DNA from: JACVRM01 sp046262315 | GTDB taxonomy: Bacteria > Actinomycetota > Thermoleophilia > Gaiellales > Gaiellaceae | Reading direction: 5' to 3' | DNA length: 31,521 bases | NCBI GenBank assembly: GCA_046262315.1 | Contig: JBHEMZ010000101.1 | Span: 1 to 31,521 of the forward strand | Shown here: in pieces, positions 17,261-23,618 of the stretch | Numbering within the stretch: the stretch's first letter is position 1 | Layout: every line of letters begins with the position of its first letter | Made by a program: the position numbers and the translations under genes | The notes under the pieces: generated by a model | The model's database searches: none | What the model saw: only the letters and a program-made list of their open reading frames with translations | Told to the model about the DNA's origin: nothing

Positions 17261-18094
17261 GTGATCGCGCTCGTTCTCGCCTTCGGCGCCAGCGTCGCCT
17301 GGGCGATCTCAGACTTCCTGGGCGGCGTGAAGAGCAGAACCCTGCACCTCCTCACCGTGCTCGTCGTCTCGCAGAGCGCAGGTCTCCTCGTCGTCGTGGT
17401 CGTGGTGGTCGCGCTCGGCGAAGCGGCGCCCGACCGTAGGTCCGCCCTCTACGCGGTGCTCGCCGGCGCGTCCGGAGTCGCGGGCATCGCAGCCTTCTAC
17501 CGCGGGCTCGCCGTCGGGGCCATGGCCGTCGTGGCGCCGGTGTCCGCGCTCAGCGCCCTCGCGCCGGTCGCGGTCGGGCTCGCCTTGGGCGAGCGGCCGA
17601 GTGCGCTCCAGTACGTGGGCATGGCAGCCGCGCTCGGAGGCGGCGTGCTCGTGTCGCTAGAGCCCGGCGAGACCGAGCGACGTCTCGCCACGGGAGCCGG
17701 CATCGCGCTCGTGGCGGCACTCGGCTTCGCCGGCTTCTTCGTCGGCATCGACGCGGCCGAGAGCGGTGGGTTGGCCTGGGCGGTGCTGATCGTGCGGCTG
17801 ACCTCGACCGCGCTCGTGGTCGCGCTGGCGCTCGTCCTGCGCCCGCCCCTGGCGCTTGGGCGTGCGCACTGGCCGGCCCTCGTCGCCGTGGGCGTGCTGG
17901 ACATGTCAGCCAACGCCCTCTTTGCGGCTGCCGCCGGTCGCGGGTACGTGAGCCTCGTGAGCGTGCTCGCAGGGCTCTATCCCGTCTGGGTGATCGCTCT
18001 CGCACGGATACTGCTCGGCGAGCGGCTGTCTCGGCTGCGTCAGGCCGGCGCAGCGGCAGCGCTCGGTGGAGTGACACTCATCGCGACGGGCTGA
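17261..18094 (+). CDS. EamA/DMT-family transporter
   Basis: 277 residues, almost wholly hydrophobic, with about ten membrane helices in two EamA repeats. Repeat one runs from MIALVLAFGASVAWAISDFLGG to ALGGGVLVSLEPGE; repeat two from GAGIALVAALGFAGFF to RILLGERLSRLRQAGAAAALGGVTLI. The ending LLGERLSRLRQAGAAAALGG is the usual DMT signature. Such proteins export or exchange metabolites; the substrate is unknown. The start is GTG. The last 17 bases overlap the opposing arsC remnant. Confidence 0.9.
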   Translation: MIALVLAFGASVAWAISDFLGGVKSRTLHLLTVLVVSQSAGLLVVVVVVVALGEAAPDRRSALYAVLAGASGVAGIAAFYRGLAVGAMAVVAPVSALSALAPVAVGLALGERPSALQYVGMAAALGGGVLVSLEPGETERRLATGAGIALVAALGFAGFFVGIDAAESGGLAWAVLIVRLTSTALVVALALVLRPPLALGRAHWPALVAVGVLDMSANALFAAAAGRGYVSLVSVLAGLYPVWVIALARILLGERLSRLRQAGAAAALGGVTLIATG

Positions 18095-18356
18095 GCGAAT
18101 CGAGCCGCCGGTCGATCTCGTCCCGCAACACGCGCACCTCGTCCAGCGAGCGCGTCGCAAGGTCTGGGAGCTCCCAATCGAGGTGGCCCTTGCACGGGAT
18201 CACAGGACACGCGTCGCCGCAGCCCCTCGTGACCACGTGGTCGAGCCCACTCCACGTCCTCGCGCTCAAGACGATGCGGCGTCCGGCCGCTTACGTCGAT
18301 CCCGACCTCGCGTAACATGTTCACCGTCTCGGGTGCAGCGCCGCCGCAGGCGCCGA
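18078..18356 (-). pseudogene. arsC: arsC (thioredoxin-type arsenate reductase) remnant fused to arsR 3' end
   Basis: Three reading frames together rebuild the C-terminal two-thirds of a low-molecular-weight-phosphatase-type arsenate reductase. SAPAAALHP lies in the arsR frame to about 18330. After a one-base loss, ETVNMLREVGIDVSGRTPHRL follows. After a one-base gain near 18243, DHVVTRGCGDACPVIPCKGH continues, then LDWELPDLATRSLDEVRVLRDEI to the stop at 18078. The first 35-40 residues, including the catalytic P-loop Cys-x5-Arg, are missing. The gene is therefore dead as a reductase. Its remains overlap arsR and the end of the EamA gene. Confidence 0.8.
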
Positions 18357-18698
18357 GGCGGCCGAGCGCGCGCCGCCGAGCGCAGACGCGAGCCGACCGA
18401 TCGCGTCGGAGTTGAGTCGGTAGTACGCCCACGTGCCACGGCGTTCAGCCTCCACGAGGCCCGCGTCACGCAGGACGCGCAGGTGATGCGAGACGGTCGG
18501 CTGCGACAGCACGCTCTCCTCGACGAAGTGGCAAACGCAGCACTCGCCCTCGGCAGCGAGGCGATTGACGATGGCGACCCGCGTCGGATCGGCCAGGGCC
18601 TTGAATGAGGCAGCGAGGTCGGACGCAGTTGCGTCGTCGATCGGGGCCGCCCCCGGTAAGCAGCAGGCGTCGATGAGGGCCAGCTTCTTCATTGACAC
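18321..18698 (-). CDS. arsR: ArsR-family metalloregulatory repressor
   Basis: 125 residues with a winged helix: FKALADPTRVAIVNRL, then LSQPTVSHHLRVLRDAGLVE as the recognition helix and RRGTWAYYRL as the wing. Cys sites suited to As(III)/Sb(III) sensing are CC near 12-13 (DACCLPG) and GECCVCHF in the middle. ArsR repressors leave DNA on binding the metalloid. The normal protein should end near RLASALGG; the last residues (ARSAASAPAAALHPRR) read into the arsC remnant. The start is GTG 18698, possibly leaderless, or ATG 18692 behind GAAGAG. Both lie inside the operator-like repeat. Confidence 0.92.
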   Translation of the reverse strand: MSMKKLALIDACCLPGAAPIDDATASDLAASFKALADPTRVAIVNRLAAEGECCVCHFVEESVLSQPTVSHHLRVLRDAGLVEAERRGTWAYYRLNSDAIGRLASALGGARSAASAPAAALHPRR

Positions 18699-18720
18699 TC
18701 TTCAATATACTAGCTAGCGT
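18691..18720. promoter_or_regulatory. Divergent arsR/micropeptide promoter with ArsR-operator-like inverted repeat
   Basis: ATTGA (18691-18695), six bases, TCAAT (18702-18706) is a perfect inverted repeat of the ATTGA-N6-TCAAT type seen at ArsR sites. On the plus strand TTGACA (18692-18697), 17 bases and TAGCGT (18715-18720) form a promoter toward the micropeptide. On the minus strand TATATT (complement of 18704-18709) can be the -10 for arsR, putting transcription start at its GTG. The stretch is AT-rich in a very GC-rich region. A repressor bound here would cover both promoters. Confidence 0.6.
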
Positions 18721-18752
18721 CTTGTCGATCACCGTCGATGAAAGGAGGTCTC

Positions 18753-18812
18753 GTGAAGCACTCCGGTGGATGCTGCGATCAGGACTGTTGCGACGGCGAC
18801 GACTGCTGCTGA
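18753..18812 (+). CDS. 19-residue Cys-pair micropeptide, divergent from arsR
   Basis: A near-perfect ribosome binding site AAAGGAGG (18741-18748) is followed four bases later by GTG and a short ORF reading MKHSGGCCDQDCCDGDDCC. Six of 19 residues are Cys, in three CC pairs separated by acidic spacers. The composition suits binding of As(III) or a soft metal. An in-frame ATG at 18738 would give 24 residues, but it would include the ribosome binding site. A promoter overlaps the ArsR-like operator upstream and GC-rich hairpins lie right after the stop. I know no named family for it; a metalloid chaperone, buffer or sensor peptide is inference. Confidence 0.6.
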   Translation: MKHSGGCCDQDCCDGDDCC

Positions 18813-18821
18813 GCAGCGCGG

Positions 18822-18880
18822 GCCGGCCGCTCCGGGGCGGGGCGGCCGGCGCCGTCTAGTGCCTGAAAGGGCACTAGACG
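18822..18880. terminator. Paired hairpins between micropeptide and ychF (bidirectional terminator)
   Basis: Hairpin one: GCCGGCCGC (18822-18830) pairs perfectly with GCGGCCGGC (18842-18850). Hairpin two: CGTCTAGTGCC (18853-18863), six-base loop, GGCACTAGACG (18870-18880), also perfect; it contains the ychF stop codon. The genes converge here, so a two-way terminator is the natural reading, although there is no long T-tract. Confidence 0.65.
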
Positions 18881-19812
18881 TTGAAACGGACGTTCAGCAC
18901 GTCCCCGTCGTGAACCTCGTAGGCCTTGCCCTCGAGGCGCTGGAGGCCGCGGCGCGCAGCCTCGGCGTGCGAGCCGCATTCGACAAGGTCGTTCCAGCGG
19001 ATGACCTCGCAGCGGATGAAGCCTCGGGCGATGTCAGTGTGGATGCTGGCCGCGGCGTCGAGCCCGGTCTCCCCACGGCGGAGCGTCCAGGCGCGCGTTT
19101 CAGTGTCGCCGGCTGTGAAGAAGCTGATCAGGTCGAGAGCCGTAAAGAGCCGGGCGACAATCTCGTTGAGGGCAGACGGACCGTCACGGAAGGCGGCCGC
19201 TTCGTCCTCGGTGAGCTCGACGAGCTCTGCCTCGAGCTTGCCGTCCAGCCCGCCCGGCCCGTTCACAAGCGGGAGCAGCGGCTTCGTCGTCAGCGGCTCG
19301 AGCTCCGCGGGCAGCCCGCCGTCGTAGCCAGCAAGCCGCCCGCCGGCGTCAACGTGCGCGAGCAGGCGCTCCAGCTCGGCGAGCTCGGCCCGCAGCCGCG
19401 GATCGCCCGACTTCGCCTGCGTACGCACGCGCTCGAGGCGCTTGTCGACGTGGTCGCGGTCGGCAACCAACAGCTCCAGCCGAAGGTTCTCCAGGTCGTC
19501 ATCGGGTGTCGCGTCGGCGGAAAAGCCGTCGAGCACCGCCAGCAGCGCATCCACCTTGCGGAGGTTGCCGAGGAGCGCCGCGCCCGTGCCGGGCACGTCC
19601 ACGACGCGCACAGCGGCCGGCGTGACCTTGCGCGATGCCACGACGCCCGCGACCTGCTCCAGACGCTCGTCCGCGATCGGCGCCATCCCCACGTTCGGCT
19701 TGTTCGCGACGGTGGCATACGCGGTGATCTCGGCGCCCGCGCGGGTCAGCGCGTTGAAGATGGTCGTCTTGCCTGCGTTCGGCAGCCCGACGATGCCGAC
19801 CTCGAGGCCCAC
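18874..19812 (-). CDS. ychF: YchF/OBG-family ribosome-associated P-loop ATPase, short form
   Basis: 312 residues starting at GTG 19812: GLEVGIVGLPNAGKTTIFNAL, with the Walker A GLPNAGKTT at 9-17. DVPG (72-75) follows, then a helical coiled insert and a C-terminal TGS-like domain (IHTDIARGFIRCEVIRWNDLVECGS, HDGDVLNVRFN). YchF binds ATP rather than GTP and associates with ribosomes. Canonical YchF has about 363 residues, and the usual NxxE nucleotide motif is not clear here (PLLPLVNGPG), so it is a diverged or shortened branch. Nine bases separate it from the small gene upstream. Confidence 0.85.
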   Translation of the reverse strand: MGLEVGIVGLPNAGKTTIFNALTRAGAEITAYATVANKPNVGMAPIADERLEQVAGVVASRKVTPAAVRVVDVPGTGAALLGNLRKVDALLAVLDGFSADATPDDDLENLRLELLVADRDHVDKRLERVRTQAKSGDPRLRAELAELERLLAHVDAGGRLAGYDGGLPAELEPLTTKPLLPLVNGPGGLDGKLEAELVELTEDEAAAFRDGPSALNEIVARLFTALDLISFFTAGDTETRAWTLRRGETGLDAAASIHTDIARGFIRCEVIRWNDLVECGSHAEAARRGLQRLEGKAYEVHDGDVLNVRFNV

Positions 19813-19821
19813 CCGAGCGGA

Positions 19822-20055
19822 CTAGGAGGGGATGTCGGTGCCGAAGCCGACCCGCGTCTCGCGCGCGAAACGCTTCACGAAAACGACGCGCCGCAGCGCG
19901 ACCACGTAGTGGCCGTCCTCGGCCTCGAGCGTGAACACGCCGTCCGGGTCGGCGTGGAGCGCCTGCTCGAGCTCCTCGGCCTCCCGTACCGAAACGAGCG
20001 CCGCGATGCCCTGACCTCCGTCGAAACCAACCTCGATGCGGATACGTTCACTCAT
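19822..20055 (-). CDS. Small protein of unknown function
   Basis: 77 residues from ATG 20055 (MSERIRIEVGFDGGQGIAAL). It is predicted to be beta-rich, with no membrane helix: VGFDGGQGIAALVSVREAEELEQAL, then VFTLEAEDGHYVVALRRVVFVKRF. The pattern faintly recalls the short actinobacterial DUF3107 proteins, but I am not confident of that. It overlaps the end of the epimerase gene by eight bases and precedes ychF by nine, so all three are probably one transcript. Confidence 0.65.
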   Translation of the reverse strand: MSERIRIEVGFDGGQGIAALVSVREAEELEQALHADPDGVFTLEAEDGHYVVALRRVVFVKRFARETRVGFGTDIPS

Positions 20056-20452
20056 CGGCGACCAGCTCCGAGAGGACGCCGTGGACAGCATCCGGATGGA
20101 CGAACGCGACCTGGAGCCCGAAGAGGCCGCGGCGCGGCTCTGAATCGATCAGCTCGGCGCCCTGATTCGCAAGATACGCGAGCTCGCTGTGCAGGTCGCC
20201 GACCTCGTAAGCGACGTGGTGCATGCCGGGCCCGCGCTTCGCCAGGAAGCGGCCGACCGGCGTGTCGTCGCCGAGCGCGGCGAGCAGCTCGACCCGCCCC
20301 TCGCCGAGACGCAGCGAAGCGGCCTCGACACCCTGCTCGTCAACGGTGGCACGCTGCTCCACGGCAGCGCCGAACAACCGCTCGTAGCTCGCGACCGCCT
20401 CGTCGAGATCGTCGACGGCGACGCCGAGGTGGTGGATCCCGCGCGCGGCCAC
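20048..20452 (-). CDS. mce: Methylmalonyl-CoA epimerase (VOC/glyoxalase superfamily)
   Basis: 134 residues from GTG 20452 (MAARGIHHLGVAVDDLDEAV). The VOC fold is clear: IHHLGVAVDDLDEAVASYERLFG, then RGPGMHHVAYEVGDLHSELAYL and FVHPDAVHGVLSELV. The metal ligands expected in this family are the His of HHLG, the His of MHHVAYEV and the Glu of HGVLSELV. The enzyme interconverts (R)- and (S)-methylmalonyl-CoA in propionate metabolism. An upstream extension is open but reads as low-complexity sequence, so I start at the conserved domain. Other VOC activities are possible, but the match is strong. Confidence 0.85.
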   Translation of the reverse strand: MAARGIHHLGVAVDDLDEAVASYERLFGAAVEQRATVDEQGVEAASLRLGEGRVELLAALGDDTPVGRFLAKRGPGMHHVAYEVGDLHSELAYLANQGAELIDSEPRRGLFGLQVAFVHPDAVHGVLSELVADE

Positions 20453-20535
20453 GTCCGCGATGCTAGCGGGGCAGCGGCGGTGGGCGTCTCGAGACAGAAA
20501 AGACACGCTCTCGAGCATCCTCGTCTGCTATTCGT

Positions 20536-20560
20536 CCCCCCACCCAATCGGGGTGGGGGG
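20536..20560. terminator. Strong C/G hairpin downstream of the ftsH-associated membrane ORFs
   Basis: CCCCCCACCC (20536-20545), loop aatcg, GGGTGGGGGG (20551-20560): ten perfect pairs. It follows the minus-strand ORF ending at 20643 by about 80 bases and precedes the epimerase gene, so it likely ends the ftsH transcript. No T-tract. The rest of 20453-20642 shows no gene, only a palindrome GTCTCGAGAC at 20486-20495. Confidence 0.5.
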
Positions 20561-20642
20561 TGGGTGGTGGGTCCACGCGTGCCGACCCGCCCGCTCCGGA
20601 CCTGTGCGGCCGGGACATGCCTGTGCAAACCGTCGCGGCTCG

Positions 20643-20903
20643 TCAGCCGAGCGGCGCGAGCTTGCGCGACCAGCGCCTCAAAGGCACTGCGACCGCGAGC
20701 AAGACGAACCAGCAGCCCGCCACGGCGAGCACCGTGAAGAACGCTCCCGTGCCGTCCGGCGTCCGCTCGACGCGTAGGGTCGTCCCGTCGGTACGCCGGA
20801 AGATGCAGGTAAACCGCGGCGGGAAGAGCTCGTACTCGTGCGTGAAACTGCCGACTCGGCCGACCGACGGATCACGCGCGGAGATGTTCATGCACGGCGT
20901 CAT
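20643..20903 (-). CDS. Small membrane protein with C-terminal helix, possibly half of a split gene
   Basis: 86 residues from ATG 20903: MTPCMNISARDPSVGRVGSF, HEYELFPPRFTCIFRRTDGT, then one strong membrane helix (GAFFTVLAVAGCWFVLLAVAVPL) and a basic tail RRWSRKL. Two Cys before the helix (MTPC and FTC) suit a disulphide in an exported domain, yet the ORF has no signal. The preceding 33-residue ORF supplies exactly a signal/anchor helix and overlaps it by ATGA. The two may be one two-helix protein broken by a frameshift, or a true coupled pair. Function unknown. Confidence 0.6.
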   Translation of the reverse strand: MTPCMNISARDPSVGRVGSFTHEYELFPPRFTCIFRRTDGTTLRVERTPDGTGAFFTVLAVAGCWFVLLAVAVPLRRWSRKLAPLG

Positions 20904-21001
20904 TTCGTGCGCTTCGCAAACAACGTTCCGTACGGCGCCACGGCCGCCGCCAGCAACGCGACGACCAGAACCACTGCGACCGACACGGCGACTGCTCGCA
21001 C
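20900..21001 (-). CDS. 33-residue single-helix peptide downstream of ftsH
   Basis: GTG 21001 opens MRAVAVSVAVVLVVALLAAA, continuing VAPYGTLFAKRTK and ending in TGA that overlaps the next ATG. It is one hydrophobic helix with a basic end. No good ribosome binding site is seen (GGAGA is too close), and 30 bases separate it from the ftsH stop. It is best read as the N-terminal anchor of the next ORF after a frameshift, or as a coupled micropeptide; small partners of FtsH are known elsewhere, but nothing here proves a link. Confidence 0.4.
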   Translation of the reverse strand: MRAVAVSVAVVLVVALLAAAVAPYGTLFAKRTK

Positions 21002-21031
21002 TCTCCGACAATAGCGAGCGCCTGAAACCGA

Positions 21032-22540
21032 TCAGTCGCCCGCAATGGCGCGCGGCACGCCGACGGTCTCGCCGGCGCTCGACTCGGGCCCGACACCGCC
21101 GAGCAGGAACTCGAGCTCGGCCCGGTCCAGCGTCTCCTTGTCGAGCAGCGCCTGCGCGACCCGGTCGAGCGAGAAACGGTGCTTCTGGAGCAGCCGCACA
21201 GCCTCGCGATACGCCTCGTCCGTGAGGCGCGCCTGCTCCTGGTCGCGCAACTTCTTCGTCTCCTCGGACAGTGCGTAGTTGTCGGCACGCATCGTGCGCG
21301 ACACGGCGCCGGCGGACATCCCGTACTCGAACACCATCGAGCGGGCGAGCCCGGTCACGCGCTCGAGGTCGTTCGCGGCGCCGTTCGTGACGCGACCGAA
21401 GACGACGAACTCGGCCGCGCGCCCGGCAAGGTAGACCTTGAGCATGTCGCTCAGCTCTTCCTTCGTGTGCAGGTAGCGATCCTCGCTGGGCACATTGAGC
21501 GTGTAGCCGAGCGCCTGGCCGCGGGAGACGATCGTCGCCTTCTGCACGGGCATGACGTCGCCCATCAGGTGCGACATGACCGCGTGCCCGGCCTCGTGGT
21601 ACGCGAGGATCCGCTTCTCCTTCTCGCTGACCACGCGCCGCTGCTGCATGCCGGCGACGACGCGCTCGATCGCCCCGTCGAAGTCCGGCGATTCGATGAA
21701 CTGGCTTTCTCGACGGCCGGCAAAGATCGCCGCCTCGTTCGCGATGTTCGCGAGATCGGCACCCGTTAGACCAGCCGTCTGCCGCGCGACAATGGCGAGG
21801 TCGACCTCGAAGAGCGGCTTCCCGCGTGTATGGACCTCCAGAATCTTTTCGCGGCCTGCGACGTCCGGCGGCGAGACGTGCACCTGCCGGTCGAAGCGGC
21901 CGGGGCGAAGCAGTGCCGGGTCGAGATCCTGGAGACGGTTCGAGGCGCCCATGACGACAACCTGGTCGCGCTCGCCGAAGCCGTCCAGCTCGACGAGGAG
22001 CTGGTTGAGCGTCTGGTCCTGCTCGCGGTTGAACCCGTGCCCGGTACGGGCCGCGCCGACAGCGTCGAGCTCGTCGATGAACACGATCGCGGGCGCGTTC
22101 TTGCGCGCCTCTGCAAAGAGTTTGCGGATCCGCGACGCACCCAGGCCGGCAAACATCTCCACGAACGCCGAAGCGCTCTGCGAGTAGAAGCTCGCGCCGG
22201 ACTCGTTCGCCACCGCCTTCGCCAGCAGCGTCTTGCCGGTACCGGGTGGCCCGTAGAGCAGGATGCCCTTCGGGACGCGCGCGCCGAGCCGCTCGTAGCG
22301 GCGCGGATGGCGGATGAAGTCTACGACCTCCTGGAGCTCGGCCTTCGCCTCCTCGACCCCCGCGACGTCCGTCCACGTCACGGATGTGGACGAGTTCGGT
22401 TCGATGTTCTTCGGCTTGACGCGCGGCATCATCTGCAGCGTGCGCCAGAGCAGGTAGACGATCAGTCCGAAGAAGATGAGCGGCAGCCACGTGAGGAGGA
22501 AGCCAGGCAGGTCACTGAGGAATCCTCCGACGTCCGGCAC
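21032..22540 (-). CDS. ftsH: FtsH-family AAA+ zinc metalloprotease, short paralogue
   Basis: 502 residues. One N-terminal membrane helix (LLTWLPLIFFGLIVYLLW, 15-32) is followed directly by the AAA+ domain, with no periplasmic domain or second helix. Walker A GPPGTGKT is at 97-104, Walker B IVFIDELD at 152-159, the second region of homology contains RPGRFDR (212-218), and the zinc site is HEAGH at 315-319 with D391 as third ligand. The usual pore sequence MFVGVG reads MFAGLG here. FtsH degrades membrane and regulatory proteins. The missing periplasmic part and altered pore suggest a secondary paralogue. The start is GTG. Confidence 0.93.
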   Translation of the reverse strand: MPDVGGFLSDLPGFLLTWLPLIFFGLIVYLLWRTLQMMPRVKPKNIEPNSSTSVTWTDVAGVEEAKAELQEVVDFIRHPRRYERLGARVPKGILLYGPPGTGKTLLAKAVANESGASFYSQSASAFVEMFAGLGASRIRKLFAEARKNAPAIVFIDELDAVGAARTGHGFNREQDQTLNQLLVELDGFGERDQVVVMGASNRLQDLDPALLRPGRFDRQVHVSPPDVAGREKILEVHTRGKPLFEVDLAIVARQTAGLTGADLANIANEAAIFAGRRESQFIESPDFDGAIERVVAGMQQRRVVSEKEKRILAYHEAGHAVMSHLMGDVMPVQKATIVSRGQALGYTLNVPSEDRYLHTKEELSDMLKVYLAGRAAEFVVFGRVTNGAANDLERVTGLARSMVFEYGMSAGAVSRTMRADNYALSEETKKLRDQEQARLTDEAYREAVRLLQKHRFSLDRVAQALLDKETLDRAELEFLLGGVGPESSAGETVGVPRAIAGD

Positions 22541-22580
22541 GAGGCCTACATCGGCACAGGCCGACGAGACCTGAAGCGCA

Positions 22581-23618
22581 CTAGACGCGTGCCGCGAGCG
22601 GCTCGAGCCAGCTCTCGACCGGCTCGGTCGAGCGGACGACGTGCATGCCCGCCTCGGCGAAGCGGTCGAATGCCGCCGCCGCGTCGTCGGTGTAGTCGAT
22701 CACGCCCGGGACGACGACCGACGAGGTGCAGTCTTCGAGCAGGTAGACCCTTTCCGCGAGCCGGCGGTCGACCACCGAGATGCTCTCGAGCAGCTCGTCG
22801 ACGGTCCAGGCGACGCAGTGGCTCTTCGCCTGCCCCGCGATCACCACTGCGTCGAACTGGAGCAGCCTGTCCACAAGCGGCTGGTTCCGCTCCCCGATGG
22901 GGTAGCCCCGGTGGTCGTCGGTCACCTCGGGGCCGAGGATCGAGTAGTGCTCGGTGAGCGCGTTGTTGCCCTTGACGCGGAAGTCCGCCTGGCTGCGGCG
23001 AGCGATCGAGTGGAAGAAGACCGCCTCCTCGACCGCTGCCACGAGCGCGTGCCCGATACCCCCGAGCATGGCGTGATACGGCCAGACCGTCAGCGCGTAT
23101 TTGCCGCCGCGCGCGAGACGCTGCACGTAGTGGACGAGGTGGCGCTGCGCGTAGGAGGCGTCGAGGCCGAGCGCGCCTGCGACCTCGGGGTCGGCGCGCC
23201 AGCGGCCGGCCACGATGTCCTCGGGGGTGACGAGCGTGTACGGACGCGGATGGGCGCCCTCCGCGTCCACGAGCCAGACGGCGTGGAAGATCTGCATGGC
23301 CATGTGCGTGTCGAGCGTCGCCACGATCTCCGTGATCACGCCGAGATTGCGGTAGATGAACTCGCAGAGTCGCCGGTTGTCGTCCACCGCGCCCGTGCCC
23401 GAGCGGCCGCGCACGAACAGCTCGAAGTCGGGGATGCAGAAGGTGTTCTGCACGTCGACGCAGACAAGGCAGACGCGAGGCGCGTCGCCCGCCGCCGGGG
23501 ACAGGCCGTGCTCGACGGCCCAGGCCTCGGAGTCCGCGGCCAGGCTCTCGTACGGTACGCGGCGAACCTCGGCCACTCTCTCCGCGTCAAAGTGCGGCGG
23601 CAGCGGCAATCCAGGCAT
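22581..23618 (-). CDS. Nicotinamidase-like cysteine hydrolase (isochorismatase superfamily), long form
   Basis: 345 residues from ATG 23618. The catalytic triad fits nicotinamidase: D55 in CVDVQNTFC, K173 in GGKYALTVWPYH and C268 in GQAKSHCVAWTVDEL. TLDTH with D103 and H105, plus H112, suits the metal site. Typical nicotinamidases have 180-220 residues, so this form carries a long N-terminus and insertions. It would convert nicotinamide to nicotinate for the phosphoribosyltransferase encoded just upstream, whose stop overlaps this start by one base (TGATG). Confidence 0.88.
   Translation of the reverse strand: MPGLPLPPHFDAERVAEVRRVPYESLAADSEAWAVEHGLSPAAGDAPRVCLVCVDVQNTFCIPDFELFVRGRSGTGAVDDNRRLCEFIYRNLGVITEIVATLDTHMAMQIFHAVWLVDAEGAHPRPYTLVTPEDIVAGRWRADPEVAGALGLDASYAQRHLVHYVQRLARGGKYALTVWPYHAMLGGIGHALVAAVEEAVFFHSIARRSQADFRVKGNNALTEHYSILGPEVTDDHRGYPIGERNQPLVDRLLQFDAVVIAGQAKSHCVAWTVDELLESISVVDRRLAERVYLLEDCTSSVVVPGVIDYTDDAAAAFDRFAEAGMHVVRSTEPVESWLEPLAARV

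Noticed and set aside
18766..20466. 566-codon plus-strand frame across ychF and the epimerase
   Set aside because: Antisense shadow of genes with clear family motifs; the micropeptide frame at its 5' end is a different one.
20453..20535. Hidden small gene upstream of the epimerase
   Set aside because: The frame is open, but residues (SFLSRDAHRRCP) show no pattern; more likely leader or promoter.
20904..22490. Long N-terminal extension of the 86-residue membrane ORF through ftsH
   Set aside because: It is the out-of-frame reading of ftsH; only the last part has membrane-protein character.
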